Notes under the pieces: model-generated
The model's input: the letters and a program-made list of their open reading frames with translations, nothing else
What the model was told of the DNA's origin: nothing
The model's database searches: none
Assembly (NCBI GenBank): GCA_022821965.1
Contig: JAJECN010000017.1
Span: forward strand, 1-64,000
DNA length: 64,000 bases
Origin: Candidatus Poribacteria bacterium
GTDB taxonomy: Bacteria; Poribacteria; WGA-4E; WGA-3G
Reading direction: 5' to 3'
Position numbers and translations under genes: made by a program
Shown: piece after piece, positions 1 through 8,986 of the stretch
How positions within the stretch are numbered: the stretch's first letter is position 1
How the letters are laid out: each line of letters begins with the position of its first letter

Positions 1-505
1 CTGACAACTGATAAAATATCCATTAGGTATCCTCTCCTATAAAAAGTTAAGGCTTTGTTGTTCTTAGGAAAGGATACCCCTTTTCCGCTTCTCTTTCAAC
101 ACATATCACTCAATACCCCCTGCCAAAATATTTACACACCCTTATTATACCATTTCTGAATAAATACGTCTCATTAACGAAAGGTATCCGGTTCGTCTAA
201 CTTGTTTTTTCCTGAAAAATTATGGTATATGCCAATAGGTACATTCAGACTTTTATAACTATTACTTTACAAAATACAAAAATTGGTTTATTGTGACTGT
301 AACGCAAGTGGTTTCTTGTAGCACACAGACGAACAGTCTACGCTACAAAACTCCTGTGAAGAATAGTTCCCTTTCAATTTCAATAAGAAAAGGTATCTGC
401 ACACCTATAACGAACGTTGTGTGTTTCAATAAGGTGTCTCAGATGCTTTCCCCACCCCAGAGGGGTGCTATATCTATAAAGAGGTGGCAACTTGCGTTAT
501 ATGTT

Positions 506-546
506 CATAATTTGCCATAATTTGCTTAATTATGCACATAATTTGC
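506..546. promoter_or_regulatory. Three CATAATTTGC direct repeats, operator-like
   Basis: The 10-bp sequence CATAATTTGC occurs at 506-515, 516-525 and 537-546. The starts are 10 and 21 bases apart, close to one and two DNA turns. The last copy overlaps the presumed -35 box at 543-548. This geometry suggests cooperative binding of a regulator that controls the TonB-receptor promoter. The regulator is not identified, and the AT-rich context makes chance repeats easier. Confidence 0.5.
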
Positions 547-571
547 TTAATGGCGTACCATTGAGTATAAT
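543..571 (+). promoter_or_regulatory. Putative sigma70 promoter of first TonB receptor
   Basis: TTGCTT (543-548) and a perfect TATAAT (566-571) are separated by 17 bases. Transcription would start near 578, giving a leader of about 265 nt before the receptor start at 844. That is long enough to hold regulatory structure, such as the hairpin at 740-764. Confidence 0.5.
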
Positions 572-739
572 TATAGTACATCCTTAAGTGGAAGCATAAG
601 TTATTAACTGCGCTTTTGTGTTTTCCATACGACTTAGATTCTTATTTCTGAATGTAAGGGTGTTGCTTTCATCATAGGTTTCACTCTCATTGCATTCAAT
701 TTTTACGGATTGCGACCCGAAAGATGGAAAGATACCACG

Positions 740-764
740 CCTGAAGCTCCAGCGGGGCGACAGG
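740..764 (+). promoter_or_regulatory. Hairpin in leader of first TonB receptor
   Basis: CCTG (740-743) pairs with CAGG (761-764), and GCTCC (746-750) with GGGGC (754-758, one wobble), around a 3-nt loop and a small internal loop. No known riboswitch consensus was recognised in the leader, and a cobalamin box in particular was not seen. Confidence 0.3.
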
Positions 765-843
765 TGTATAGGAAGTTTATTAGGTTATATAGCAGTTTTC
801 AAAGTTTGACCTTCACGTCAAAATTATTAAAGGGGAAGATTGT

Positions 844-3555
844 ATGTATTACAGTAAATACATTAAACCGATTGTTTTCGCGCTCAGCATTATTATCGGC
901 ATTTTGGTGTGCACGTTTGCACCAGTTATAGCAGATGAACACGCCGAAGAACCGGAAGAAGCAGAAACTACGAGCGAGGCAGAAGCAACTGAAGAAGCGT
1001 CCGAAGCGGCTGCTCCTGTGAAGCTTGAGAGTCTTGTTATCGTGGGTACCCGTGCGCAACCGCGTTCTGTCTTAGACTCGGCAGTACCGATTGATATTGT
1101 GTCAAATGAATCTTTTGAGAAGCAGGGCGGCGCGGATCTGCCGGATCTGCTGAGAACTTTGGTGCCATCTTATAACGTCAATACACAGCCGATTAGCGAT
1201 GCGTCAACAGTGGTGCGTCCGGCGAATTTACGGGGACTTGCCCCAGACCATACGTTGGTGCTCGTCAATAACAAGCGGCGCCACCGTGCCGCAGTGATTC
1301 ACTGGCTCGGAAATGGTCTGTCTGATGGCTCACAGGGACCTGACCTGGCACCTATTCCGGCGATTGCTCTGCAACAGGTAGAGATCCTCCGTGATGGCGC
1401 ATCCGCACAATATGGGTCAGACGCTATTGCGGGTGTGATGAATTTTCGATTGAAGGACAACTATGAAGGCGGGTCGTTTGAATTTAAACCCGGTATCTAC
1501 CAATTCGGCGACGGACGGCAATTTGCGCTCGCCGGCAACATCGGTTTAGGGAATCCAGACGCGTGGAGTAGCCTCAGTTTTGAATACGGTGGCGCAGATC
1601 CGACCATCCGCTCTGTCCAACGTAATGATGCCATCAAATTGATTAACGCAGGCAATTTTAGTGTGAAAGACCCCGCGCAAATTTGGGGACAGCCGATTAT
1701 AGAGAATGATGTCAAATTGTTTGCCAACTACGGTGCCACCCTCACGGATGACATCGATTTCTATGGACATGCCAACTACGCCCGCAAGCGCGTTGAAGGT
1801 GGGTTCTATTTCCGTAACCCGAATACCCGCGGCGGTGTGTTTACTTCGTCGGGTGGCAAGACGTTGCTCGTCGGTGATATGCGGGGTTTGACAACCGAGA
1901 TGGCGGATTGGGAAGCCCGAAAGGCGGCGTGGGAAGCCGAAAATGCGGCAGCAGTGGAAGCCGGGGAGACATTTGCCGAACTGTCACCTCACGATGCTGA
2001 CGATATCCCGATAACCAATGATGTCCCTGATCCCACAAGGTTGCAAGCCGTCAAGAATGACCCAAATCTATTCACATTCCAGGAGATGTTCCCAGGGGGA
2101 TTCACACCCAGATTTGGTGCATTCATGTGGGATAGTTCCGTCGTCGTTGGCGTTAAAGGCACCGCTTTGGAAGAAGCGTTAGGCAAACCCTTAACGTGGG
2201 ATCTGAGTGGCTCTTTTGGACGGAACCATGCTGATTTCTTTATCTTCAATACCGTCAATGCTTCTCTCGGACCCGATACACCGACATATTTTGATCCGGG
2301 CGACTATATCCAGACGGATTATAACCTCAACTTCGATGTAACCTATCCGCTCAGCGACATGGTGTTCCTCGCTTCTGGTTTGGAATATCGGGACGAAGGA
2401 TTTGAAATCATAGAGGGCGAACGCGAGTCGCATCAGATCGGACCCCTCGCAGCGCAAGGCTTCACGGCTGCCTCCAACGGATTTTCCGGGTTCAGCCCTG
2501 TTGCGGCAGGCAAGTGGCACCGTTACAACGTCGCAGCGTATCTGGAAACTGAAATCAGACCGATTGATCCGCTCCTGATCGCCCTGGCTGTGCGCGCTGA
2601 ACAATTTGAGATTTTCGGTGGTACCCTGAACTACAAAGCCGCTGCAAACTACAAGGTTACGGAAACAATGCGGTTACGCGGAAGTTATAGTACTGGGTTC
2701 CGCGCGCCGACACCCGGGCAGCAAAATACGTTCAACATTACCACTGAATACGATTTTGAGAAGGGTGATCTCGTTAATAAAGGAACAATTCCTTCCACCA
2801 ACCCTGCTGTCGATGTTGTGACAGGTAAGGAAGATAACTCGCTTGACCCGGAAACATCAAATAACTTCACAGGTGGATTTACCGTTGATATTTTGGGCGT
2901 AAACTTCACGATGGACTTTTTTGATATTCGGCTGAAAAACCGGTTATCGGTGTCACAACACTTTGCATTAACTGACGCGCAGAAGGCAGATCTCATCGCC
3001 GCAGGTGTGACCAGTGCAGCGAATCTGCAAACATTCCAGTTCTTTATCAATGACTTCTCTACTACAACCAATGGTATTGACTTTGTCGTTACAGCACCAA
3101 TACCCAATGGAAACATAATCGCCGTGTATAACTTCACGAACACCACAGTTACCGATCACAATCCGGACACGCTGGACGACCATCGAATCCGGGAACTGCA
3201 AGAGAATTTACCCACACACCGTGCCAGCCTGACTGGCGTTTATTCCATAACGGATGCGTGGGGAGTGCTCGGGCGCGCCAGTTATTTCAGCGGTTGGTTC
3301 GATTCTGAAGATTACTTGCAAAATCCAGAGATGGAAGGCGTTGGAGAATACACTGGAAGGGTTATTTTTGACTTAGAAACCACTTACACCGTAGGGGCCG
3401 GATTGGCACTCACGCTCGGTGGAAGAAATATCCTGAATACCTTTCCCGATGAAAATCCGAATGGTGCTGATTCCGTCGGTAACAAGTATGGGCAGTTCAG
3501 TCCGTTCGGTTTTGATGGGGCGTTCTGGTATGCCAAAGTCGGATACAGTTTCTAA
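844..3555 (+). CDS. TonB-dependent outer-membrane receptor
   Basis: This 903-residue protein is a ligand-gated outer-membrane barrel of the TonB-dependent family, taking up a scarce ligand with energy from TonB-ExbBD. A signal peptide ends near A30 and is followed by an unusual Glu/Ala-rich linker (about 31-58). A TonB-box-like stretch precedes GTRAQPRS, and the plug domain (about 65-210) includes LRGLAPDHTLVLVN and RDGASAQYGSDAIAGVMN. The rest is beta-barrel ending in aromatic FWYAKVGYSF, as expected for outer-membrane insertion. A second Ala/Glu-rich insert lies around residues 345-380. GGGGAAG upstream serves as ribosome site. The next gene is a close paralogue, so the pair arose by duplication. 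The substrate is unknown; no transporter or siderophore gene lies beside it. Confidence 0.93.
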   Translation: MYYSKYIKPIVFALSIIIGILVCTFAPVIADEHAEEPEEAETTSEAEATEEASEAAAPVKLESLVIVGTRAQPRSVLDSAVPIDIVSNESFEKQGGADLPDLLRTLVPSYNVNTQPISDASTVVRPANLRGLAPDHTLVLVNNKRRHRAAVIHWLGNGLSDGSQGPDLAPIPAIALQQVEILRDGASAQYGSDAIAGVMNFRLKDNYEGGSFEFKPGIYQFGDGRQFALAGNIGLGNPDAWSSLSFEYGGADPTIRSVQRNDAIKLINAGNFSVKDPAQIWGQPIIENDVKLFANYGATLTDDIDFYGHANYARKRVEGGFYFRNPNTRGGVFTSSGGKTLLVGDMRGLTTEMADWEARKAAWEAENAAAVEAGETFAELSPHDADDIPITNDVPDPTRLQAVKNDPNLFTFQEMFPGGFTPRFGAFMWDSSVVVGVKGTALEEALGKPLTWDLSGSFGRNHADFFIFNTVNASLGPDTPTYFDPGDYIQTDYNLNFDVTYPLSDMVFLASGLEYRDEGFEIIEGERESHQIGPLAAQGFTAASNGFSGFSPVAAGKWHRYNVAAYLETEIRPIDPLLIALAVRAEQFEIFGGTLNYKAAANYKVTETMRLRGSYSTGFRAPTPGQQNTFNITTEYDFEKGDLVNKGTIPSTNPAVDVVTGKEDNSLDPETSNNFTGGFTVDILGVNFTMDFFDIRLKNRLSVSQHFALTDAQKADLIAAGVTSAANLQTFQFFINDFSTTTNGIDFVVTAPIPNGNIIAVYNFTNTTVTDHNPDTLDDHRIRELQENLPTHRASLTGVYSITDAWGVLGRASYFSGWFDSEDYLQNPEMEGVGEYTGRVIFDLETTYTVGAGLALTLGGRNILNTFPDENPNGADSVGNKYGQFSPFGFDGAFWYAKVGYSF

Positions 3556-3595
3556 AACCTATTCATGAAAAGTGATAGGTCTACTTTTCACAAAG

Positions 3596-3616
3596 GGCGC
3601 GGTTTTTAACCGCGCC
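3596..3616. repeat. 9-bp perfect palindrome with 3-nt loop
   Basis: Arms GGCGCGGTT (3596-3604) and AACCGCGCC (3608-3616) flank TTT. It sits 40 bases after the first TonB receptor and could end or stabilise its transcript, but no U-tract follows. It shares length and architecture with the palindromes at 55151 and 56678, with compensatory base changes. Confidence 0.75.
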
Positions 3617-3699
3617 TATTCAATTTATATAGGTCGTGTATATAAATTATGCTTTAGATGACGGTGTTTTCTTAACTAAAAAATGAAGGAGTTTCATTT

Positions 3700-6285
3700 A
3701 TGAAAGTCGGGCTTACTTTTAAAACGTTACTGCTTCTGATGCATGGTGTTTTAGTTATTTTTATAGGTTTGGCATCTACGGCAGTAGCACAAGAATCTGA
3801 ACAGGAGGTCATAACGCTTGAGGGGGTGGTTGTGGTCGGGACGCGTGCGAAACCGCGTTCGGTTCTTGAATCTGCTGTCCCGATTGATGTCTTACCAAGT
3901 GATGATTTCGTCAAACAGGGAAGCACGGATTTGCCAGACCTGTTGAGAAACTTAGTCCCATCTTACAACGTTAATGCGCAGCCAATCGCCGATGCGGCTA
4001 CTGTCGTCCGCCCAGCGAATCTACGCGGGTTGGCACCAGATCACACATTGTTACTGGTTAATGGTAAACGCCGCCACCGTGCCTCCGTAATTGCTTGGCT
4101 CGGAAATGGATTGTCCGATGGCGCACAGGGGGCGGATCTTTCTCCTATCCCTTCCATCGCACTGAAACAGGTGGAGGTGCTACGAGATGGTGCATCGGCG
4201 CAATACGGTTCCGATGCGATCGCGGGAGTCATGAACCTGCAGCTCAAAGACAGTTATGAAGGCGGATCTTTTGAAATCAAACCGGGTATTTTCCAAGCGG
4301 GTGATGGTCTTACGTACACCCTCGCTGGGAATATCGGTTTGGGGCGCGAAGATCTCTGGACGAATCTCAGTGTAGAATACGGCGGCATGAACGAGACAGA
4401 CCGCTCGGTACAACGGGATGATGCCGCCGCGCTTATCAGTGTCGGAAATACGGATGTTGCTGACCCTGCCCAACCGTGGGGGCACCCTATTATTAGAAAC
4501 GACATCAAGCTTTTTGCAAACTATGGGGCAAGCATTACCGATGACATTAAGTTCTACGGTCACGCGAACTATGCACAGAAGGAAGTTGAAGGGGGTTTCT
4601 ACTTCCGAAATCCCAATACCCGCCCCGCTGTGTTTAGTAATGATGATGGGGAAACCTTACTTGTTGGACGATTGTCTGGTGAAGGTGAAGTTCCTGTAGT
4701 GAAAATAACCAACAATGTCCCTGATCCGGTTGCCTTGCAACAGGTTCTCTCTGACCCGAATCTTTTCACATTCCAAGAACTTTTTCCCGGTGGGTTTACC
4801 CCTCGTTTCGGTGCTGATACCCAAGATACTTCGCTCCTCGTTGGTCTGAAGGGAACGGTTTTGGCGGAGGTCGGGTGGGATTTGAGTGCTTCCTATGGAC
4901 GGCACGCCTCCGATTTCTTTATCAGGAATACAGTCAATGCCTCGCTTGGACCGGACACACCGACTGAATTTGACCCAGGAGATTATATCCAAGCGGATAC
5001 GAACATTAATCTTGACTTAACCTATCCGCTACACGATATGGTGTTCCTCGCCTCTGGACTGGAATATCGAACAGAAACCTTTGAGATTGTGCAGGGGCAG
5101 ATTGAGTCTTGGAAGATCGGTCCGTTGGCAAGCCAAGGATTTAGTTCAGGATCCAATGGGTTCCCTGGCTTCAGTGATATTGCCGAAGGGAATTGGACCC
5201 GTTCTAACTTCGCTGGTTATTTGGAAAGCGAATTGAGACCTCTTGACTTCTGGACGGTTAATGCTGCGGTCCGTGGTGAGTACTTTGACGATTTTGGGAG
5301 TACAGTCAACTACAAAATTGCAACGAACTATGGCATTGCCGACACGTTCAAAGAATTGCTTTCAATTGATCCTGTTATTGACTTAAGGGTGCGTGGTAGT
5401 TACAGCACCGGTTTCAGAGCACCGACACCCGGGCAGCAGAATGCCTTTAACGTCACAACGGAGTTCGGTGAAAACAATACATTAGTCAATAAAGGGACGA
5501 TTCCCTCTACGCATGCTGCCGCTGGTTTGGTGGGTGGTAAGGCACTTGAACCGGAGAAGTCAAAGAATTTCACGTTTGGAACGGTTGTCAGCCACACTAT
5601 CGCGAGTATCACTGTTGATTATTTCAACATCAAAGTGGAAGATCGGTTGGCTCCGTCGAAAGACTTCCAGCGGGGTCAAGATATTACTGAGGCACAGATT
5701 CAGCAGCTCGTCGCTGAAGGTATTACGAGTGCCGGGAATTTACAGGAATTCCGATTCTTTACCAATGAATTTGAAACAAGCACTCAAGGTTTTGATGTGA
5801 TTCTTACAGCACCTATACTGGACGGTGCACTCAGTCTCGCCTATAACTACACGGGGACCACAGTAACCAAGCGTAATCCTGATATCCTTGACGACACGCG
5901 TGTCCGTTTATTAGAGGAGGGGGTTCCTCGCCATCGTGGCAATGTGACCCTAACACAAGGCATTGGTGACAGTTTAGGTGTATTAGGGAGGGTCAATTAT
6001 TACGGTCCTTGGTACGAGAATGCTGTAGGCGCGCAAACCTATGACGATGCGATTCTCGTGGACCTTGAGGTCAGTTATGCACTCGTCGAAAACTTGGGAA
6101 TCACGGTTGGCGTGAATAATGTCCTCAATGTTGAACCGGATAATATTACTTCGGCAGAGGGACCTGACGTGCCCTACGATATTAAAGAATTTCCTGCCAG
6201 AATCGTTGGTCGACCTTTCGGCGAGTATAGTCCGTATGGATTTGGCGGTGCGTTCTGGTATACCAAAGTTGGCTATAGTTTTTAG
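3700..6285 (+). CDS. TonB-dependent outer-membrane receptor, paralogue
   Basis: This 861-residue TonB-dependent receptor has the same layout as its upstream neighbour. The signal peptide ends near residue 30 (STAVAQE), a TonB-box-like ITLEGVVVVGTR follows, the plug is nearly co-linear with the first copy (LRGLAPDHTLLLVNGKRRHR, RDGASAQYGSDAIAGVMN), and a long barrel ends in FWYTKVGYSF. It lacks the acidic N-terminal linker and the Ala/Glu insert of the first copy, which explains most of the length difference. GAAGGAG precedes the ATG. A 144-bp gap with the palindrome at 3596 separates the two genes. Keeping two diverged copies suggests related but distinct ligands, which is inference. Confidence 0.93.
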   Translation: MKVGLTFKTLLLLMHGVLVIFIGLASTAVAQESEQEVITLEGVVVVGTRAKPRSVLESAVPIDVLPSDDFVKQGSTDLPDLLRNLVPSYNVNAQPIADAATVVRPANLRGLAPDHTLLLVNGKRRHRASVIAWLGNGLSDGAQGADLSPIPSIALKQVEVLRDGASAQYGSDAIAGVMNLQLKDSYEGGSFEIKPGIFQAGDGLTYTLAGNIGLGREDLWTNLSVEYGGMNETDRSVQRDDAAALISVGNTDVADPAQPWGHPIIRNDIKLFANYGASITDDIKFYGHANYAQKEVEGGFYFRNPNTRPAVFSNDDGETLLVGRLSGEGEVPVVKITNNVPDPVALQQVLSDPNLFTFQELFPGGFTPRFGADTQDTSLLVGLKGTVLAEVGWDLSASYGRHASDFFIRNTVNASLGPDTPTEFDPGDYIQADTNINLDLTYPLHDMVFLASGLEYRTETFEIVQGQIESWKIGPLASQGFSSGSNGFPGFSDIAEGNWTRSNFAGYLESELRPLDFWTVNAAVRGEYFDDFGSTVNYKIATNYGIADTFKELLSIDPVIDLRVRGSYSTGFRAPTPGQQNAFNVTTEFGENNTLVNKGTIPSTHAAAGLVGGKALEPEKSKNFTFGTVVSHTIASITVDYFNIKVEDRLAPSKDFQRGQDITEAQIQQLVAEGITSAGNLQEFRFFTNEFETSTQGFDVILTAPILDGALSLAYNYTGTTVTKRNPDILDDTRVRLLEEGVPRHRGNVTLTQGIGDSLGVLGRVNYYGPWYENAVGAQTYDDAILVDLEVSYALVENLGITVGVNNVLNVEPDNITSAEGPDVPYDIKEFPARIVGRPFGEYSPYGFGGAFWYTKVGYSF

Positions 6286-6305
6286 GAATCATACAGTTCA
6301 TATTT

Positions 6306-6342
6306 CGTGTTGCGAAGCGGTTTAAAACCGTTGCTCAACGCG
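6306..6342. repeat. Nested palindrome after second TonB receptor
   Basis: CGTGTTG (6306-6312) can pair with CAACGCG (6336-6342, with wobble) and encloses the palindrome CGGTTTAAAACCG (6318-6330). A T-rich stretch follows about 15 bases later, so it may act as a terminator. It resembles the other GCGG-TTT/AAA-CCGC palindromes in the window. Confidence 0.5.
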
Positions 6343-6406
6343 AAAAGCAGTCTTTATATTATTTTTTCATCTTTATGCTATTCTTTCAAAAGTGAGGTAA
6401 TTAATA

Positions 6407-7243
6407 ATGAGCAATCAGCCCAGAGATGCAGAATATACAATGGGGCGCAGCGAAGGAGAAACAGAACGCTTAATCGAACAATCACAACTTTATGACGATG
6501 TGACGCGACGCTTTTTTCTCAGGAGCGGCATCGCTGAGGGGATGAAAGTCCTTGATGTTGGGAGTGGTGCTGGTGATGTGGCACTCACCGCCGCTGAATT
6601 TGTTGGTCCCGAGGGAAAAGTTGTCGGCGTAGATGTCAACCCTGATGTTCTCAAAACCGCGCAAGAACGAGCCGATGCAGCAGGCTTTACAAACGTTGAA
6701 TTCATTGCCGGTGATGCCCGAACGCTTGAACTTCCAGACGACTTTGATGCTGTCGTCGGTAGACTTGTCCTGCTCTATATGGCAGACCCAGCAGATGCCC
6801 TGAGGCATTTGGCAACGCGCCTACGTCCCGGTGGAATCGTCGCCTTTCAGGATACTGAACTCGCGCTCTACCGAACGGTTATACATCCGGATACACCTTT
6901 GATAAACCAGTTGGTTGAATGGGGGCTTACAGTGTTTGAACGTTCAGGGGCACATCTCAGCATGGGTATGGAACTTTACAGCGTATTCGTTGATGCCGGT
7001 TTGCCCGAACCGACCTTACATTTTGAGGCACCCATGGGCGGTCCTGCAGGCTGGCCCGGGTTTGAGTATCTCGCCAACAGCTTTCGGAGTCTTGTCCCAT
7101 TGATGGAGGCGTACGGCATTGCCACCGCTGAAGAGATAGACATTGACACACTTGCGGATCGGATTCAAGCGGAGGTCACGACATCAAAACGACCGCTTCT
7201 TTTGCCACCGCACATCACAGCGCATGCCGCCCTACCGACGTAA
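6407..7243 (+). CDS. Class I SAM-dependent methyltransferase
   Basis: This 278-residue protein has the Rossmann core of class I methyltransferases. VLDVGSGAGDVAL (about 47-59) is the SAM-binding motif I, and GVDVNPDVL and FIAGDARTLELPDDFDAVV match motifs II and III. The C-terminal third, ending KRPLLLPPHITAHAALPT, is shared with the next gene and is probably a substrate lid. It is UbiE/menG-like in the core, but the target cannot be read from sequence. GTGAGGTA lies upstream of the ATG. It is followed 13 bases later by a clear paralogue. Confidence 0.85.
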   Translation: MSNQPRDAEYTMGRSEGETERLIEQSQLYDDVTRRFFLRSGIAEGMKVLDVGSGAGDVALTAAEFVGPEGKVVGVDVNPDVLKTAQERADAAGFTNVEFIAGDARTLELPDDFDAVVGRLVLLYMADPADALRHLATRLRPGGIVAFQDTELALYRTVIHPDTPLINQLVEWGLTVFERSGAHLSMGMELYSVFVDAGLPEPTLHFEAPMGGPAGWPGFEYLANSFRSLVPLMEAYGIATAEEIDIDTLADRIQAEVTTSKRPLLLPPHITAHAALPT

Positions 7244-7256
7244 AAGGGTTCCATGT

Positions 7257-8117
7257 ATGGCGAAAGATCACGCAGAAAACTTGTACACGTCAAATAGTGA
7301 TGCTACCTATACATTAGGACGAACGTCACACGAAACGACTCGTCTCATTGAGCAGTCAAGAATCTATGGAGACTCAACGCAACGTCTCTGCAAACGAGCC
7401 GGTCTAACGAAAGGCATGCGGGTGCTTGAAATCGGTAGTGGTGCCGGTGATGTTGCACTCATGCTTGCTGAACTCGTTGGGCAAGAGGGACAGGTTGTCG
7501 GTGTAGATGTCAATTCGGTAATTCTGAAAACCGCACGCCAGCGTGCAACCGAAGCAGGCATGCGGAACATTCAATTTATTGCAGGCGATGCGCGAACGCT
7601 TGCTTTCGCGGATAAATTTGACGCTATTGTCGGGCGATTTGTCTTGATGTATATGGCGGATCCGGGAAAAGCATTTGCTAAACTCGTAACGCATTTGAAT
7701 CCGAGCGGTATCGTCGCATTTCAGGAGCCCGAATACACGCTTTACCCCGCACTCTCACATCCGGACACGCCTCTCATGAACCAACTTGTTACGTGGATCT
7801 TGGACGTGTTTGAACATTCAGGAGCACATCTGGACATGGGAATCGGTCTCTATCGCGCTTTTGTTGACGCAGGTTTGCCCCCACCAACGATGCATCTTGA
7901 GTCTCCAATTGGTGTCGCCAAAACATGGGCGGGTTACCGATATATGGCGACTATTTTCCAAAGTCTCCTTCCGCTCTTAGAGAAGTACGGACTTGCGACG
8001 GCCGAGCAGGTAGATGTCAATACGTTAGCCGCACGTCTTCGGCAAGAGGTCCTCACATCGAAACGTCCGTTTTTCTTACCGCTACATGTGACAGCACATG
8101 CCGTACTTCCAACCTAA
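7257..8117 (+). CDS. Class I SAM-dependent methyltransferase, paralogue
   Basis: This is a 286-residue methyltransferase strongly similar to the preceding gene throughout, with motif I VLEIGSGAGDVALM and the same closing KRPFFLPLHVTAHAVLPT. The frame is open further upstream (to 7143), but that extension overlaps the preceding gene and is rich in Arg and His. The ATG at 7257 has AAAAGGG at 7242-7248 and starts at MAKDHAEN, just ahead of the conserved region. The tandem copies are probably co-transcribed and may act on related substrates. Confidence 0.85.
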   Translation: MAKDHAENLYTSNSDATYTLGRTSHETTRLIEQSRIYGDSTQRLCKRAGLTKGMRVLEIGSGAGDVALMLAELVGQEGQVVGVDVNSVILKTARQRATEAGMRNIQFIAGDARTLAFADKFDAIVGRFVLMYMADPGKAFAKLVTHLNPSGIVAFQEPEYTLYPALSHPDTPLMNQLVTWILDVFEHSGAHLDMGIGLYRAFVDAGLPPPTMHLESPIGVAKTWAGYRYMATIFQSLLPLLEKYGLATAEQVDVNTLAARLRQEVLTSKRPFFLPLHVTAHAVLPT

Positions 8118-8250
8118 ATTGCTTGTTTGCTTAAGGCACTGCTTGAGGAAAAAAAGTCGCAACATGCATTGACTACTGATGGAGACCGATGGTTGACTGC
8201 TGACAACTGAAAATCGACAACTTATAACCATAAAAAAATGTGGTTTTTGG

Positions 8251-8279
8251 TTGATATGCAAATTGAAATGTGGTATAAT
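8251..8279 (+). promoter_or_regulatory. Sigma70 promoter of the rpsF operon
   Basis: TTGATA (8251-8256), a 17-base spacer and TATAAT (8274-8279) make a near-consensus promoter. Transcription would begin near 8286, immediately before the structured leader. Confidence 0.8.
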
Positions 8280-8303
8280 TATATAAACTAAATTAACTTA
8301 ACG

Positions 8304-8405
8304 GAATACCATCTAACCTGTAATCGCGCTTTTGTCGCGCTTGCGTCGGATGGGATTCACTTAATTAATCTCTGCTCCCTGCTTTTGTTGTGATCGCAGT
8401 GGAGC
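8304..8405 (+). promoter_or_regulatory. Structured leader of rpsF, candidate r-protein autoregulatory site
   Basis: GAATACCATC (8304-8313) pairs with GATGGGATTC (8349-8358) with one internal mismatch, enclosing a small GC hairpin (CGCG/CGCG). A second hairpin pairs GCTCC-CTGC (8374-8382) with GCAG-GGAGC (8396-8405, one bulged T). Leaders of rpsF operons in many bacteria bind the S6:S18 complex. The position fits, but I could not match that motif's consensus with confidence. Confidence 0.45.
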
Positions 8406-8432
8406 CATTAGTCCGAAGAGAGGCACGAAAAT

Positions 8433-8903
8433 TTGAAACCTTACGAACTCCTGCTTATCATCACGCCCGACTACGATGAAAATGAAGCAGAGGCTCTTAC
8501 GAATCAAGTAAAGGGCATCATTGAAAACGGGGGGACTCTTCTGAAAGTTGATCCCTGGGGCAAGAAACGACTCGCCTATCCAATCCGGAAACGGAGTGAA
8601 GGCTATTATGTACTCTACATTTTTGAGTGCGCAACGAGTTTTGTCGCTGAACTGAACCAATCCTTGCATGTCATTGAACCCATTTTGCGCTATATGGTCG
8701 TCCAATACGAGGATGATATTGAGAAGTTGAAAGCGGAACTCACCGGCGAGACAGGCGAGGATAAGGAATCGACATCGGATGAGAAATCCATATCGGAGGA
8801 AGAATCAACACCGAGTGAAGATTCGACATCGGGTGATGATACAGCGACTGAAGAGACAACAGATGATGATGCAGCGGCTGAAGATGCAACAGAATCTGCC
8901 TAA
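8433..8903 (+). CDS. rpsF: 30S ribosomal protein S6 with acidic tail
   Basis: S6 is a primary 16S-rRNA-platform protein that pairs with S18. The first 95 residues are typical: MKPYELLLIITPDYDE at the start, then WGKKRLAYPIRKRSEGYYVLY and a closing MVVQYED strand. The start is TTG at 8433 with GAGAGG 10 bases upstream; no ATG fits. At 156 residues it is longer than usual. The last 50 or so residues are almost only Glu, Asp, Ser, Thr and Ala and look like imperfect short repeats, so they are probably disordered. It heads the rpsF-ssb-rpsR-rplI-dnaB operon. Confidence 0.96.
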   Translation: MKPYELLLIITPDYDENEAEALTNQVKGIIENGGTLLKVDPWGKKRLAYPIRKRSEGYYVLYIFECATSFVAELNQSLHVIEPILRYMVVQYEDDIEKLKAELTGETGEDKESTSDEKSISEEESTPSEDSTSGDDTATEETTDDDAAAEDATESA

Positions 8904-8986
8904 ATAAGCGTCAGCCAAATTTAAACGAGTTTTTGGCTTGTAGGCGAGGTCAAAGCACCTAAGCTTACATATAGGAAGGAGAAACC

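Larger units (their letters stand above)
1..843. other. Long non-coding region upstream of the first TonB receptor
   Basis: No convincing gene is seen here. The two short open frames of 73-75 codons have unlike-protein composition. The stretch is AT-rich and holds several separate elements: a 13-bp inverted repeat with one mismatch (26-38 with 66-78), a hairpin at 316-348, a CACCCC/GGGGTG hairpin (453-467), three CATAATTTGC direct repeats (506-546), a promoter-like sequence (543-571) and a hairpin in the presumed leader (740-764). The hexamer GGTATC recurs four times in the first 400 bases, once inverted. Confidence 0.6.
8118..8432. other. Intergenic region: promoter and leader of rpsF operon
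   Basis: The first part carries degenerate copies of an interspersed TGACAACTGA-type repeat (about 8171-8216). The second part holds the promoter (8251-8279) and two hairpins (8304-8358 and 8374-8405) ahead of rpsF. No open frame of interest is present. Confidence 0.7.

Noticed and set aside
293-520. 75-codon open frame upstream of the first TonB receptor
   Set aside because: It spans hairpins and repeats, has no ribosome site and no protein-like pattern.
580-843. Cobalamin or TPP riboswitch in the TonB-receptor leader
   Set aside because: None of the conserved boxes of those riboswitches was recognised.
2191-2604. 137-codon antisense frame inside the first TonB receptor
   Set aside because: A shadow of the receptor coding strand; the composition is that of a reverse frame and no start site supports it.
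7143-7256. N-terminal extension of the second methyltransferase
   Set aside because: Overlaps the first methyltransferase, is Arg/His-rich and the ATG at 7257 has a good ribosome site.
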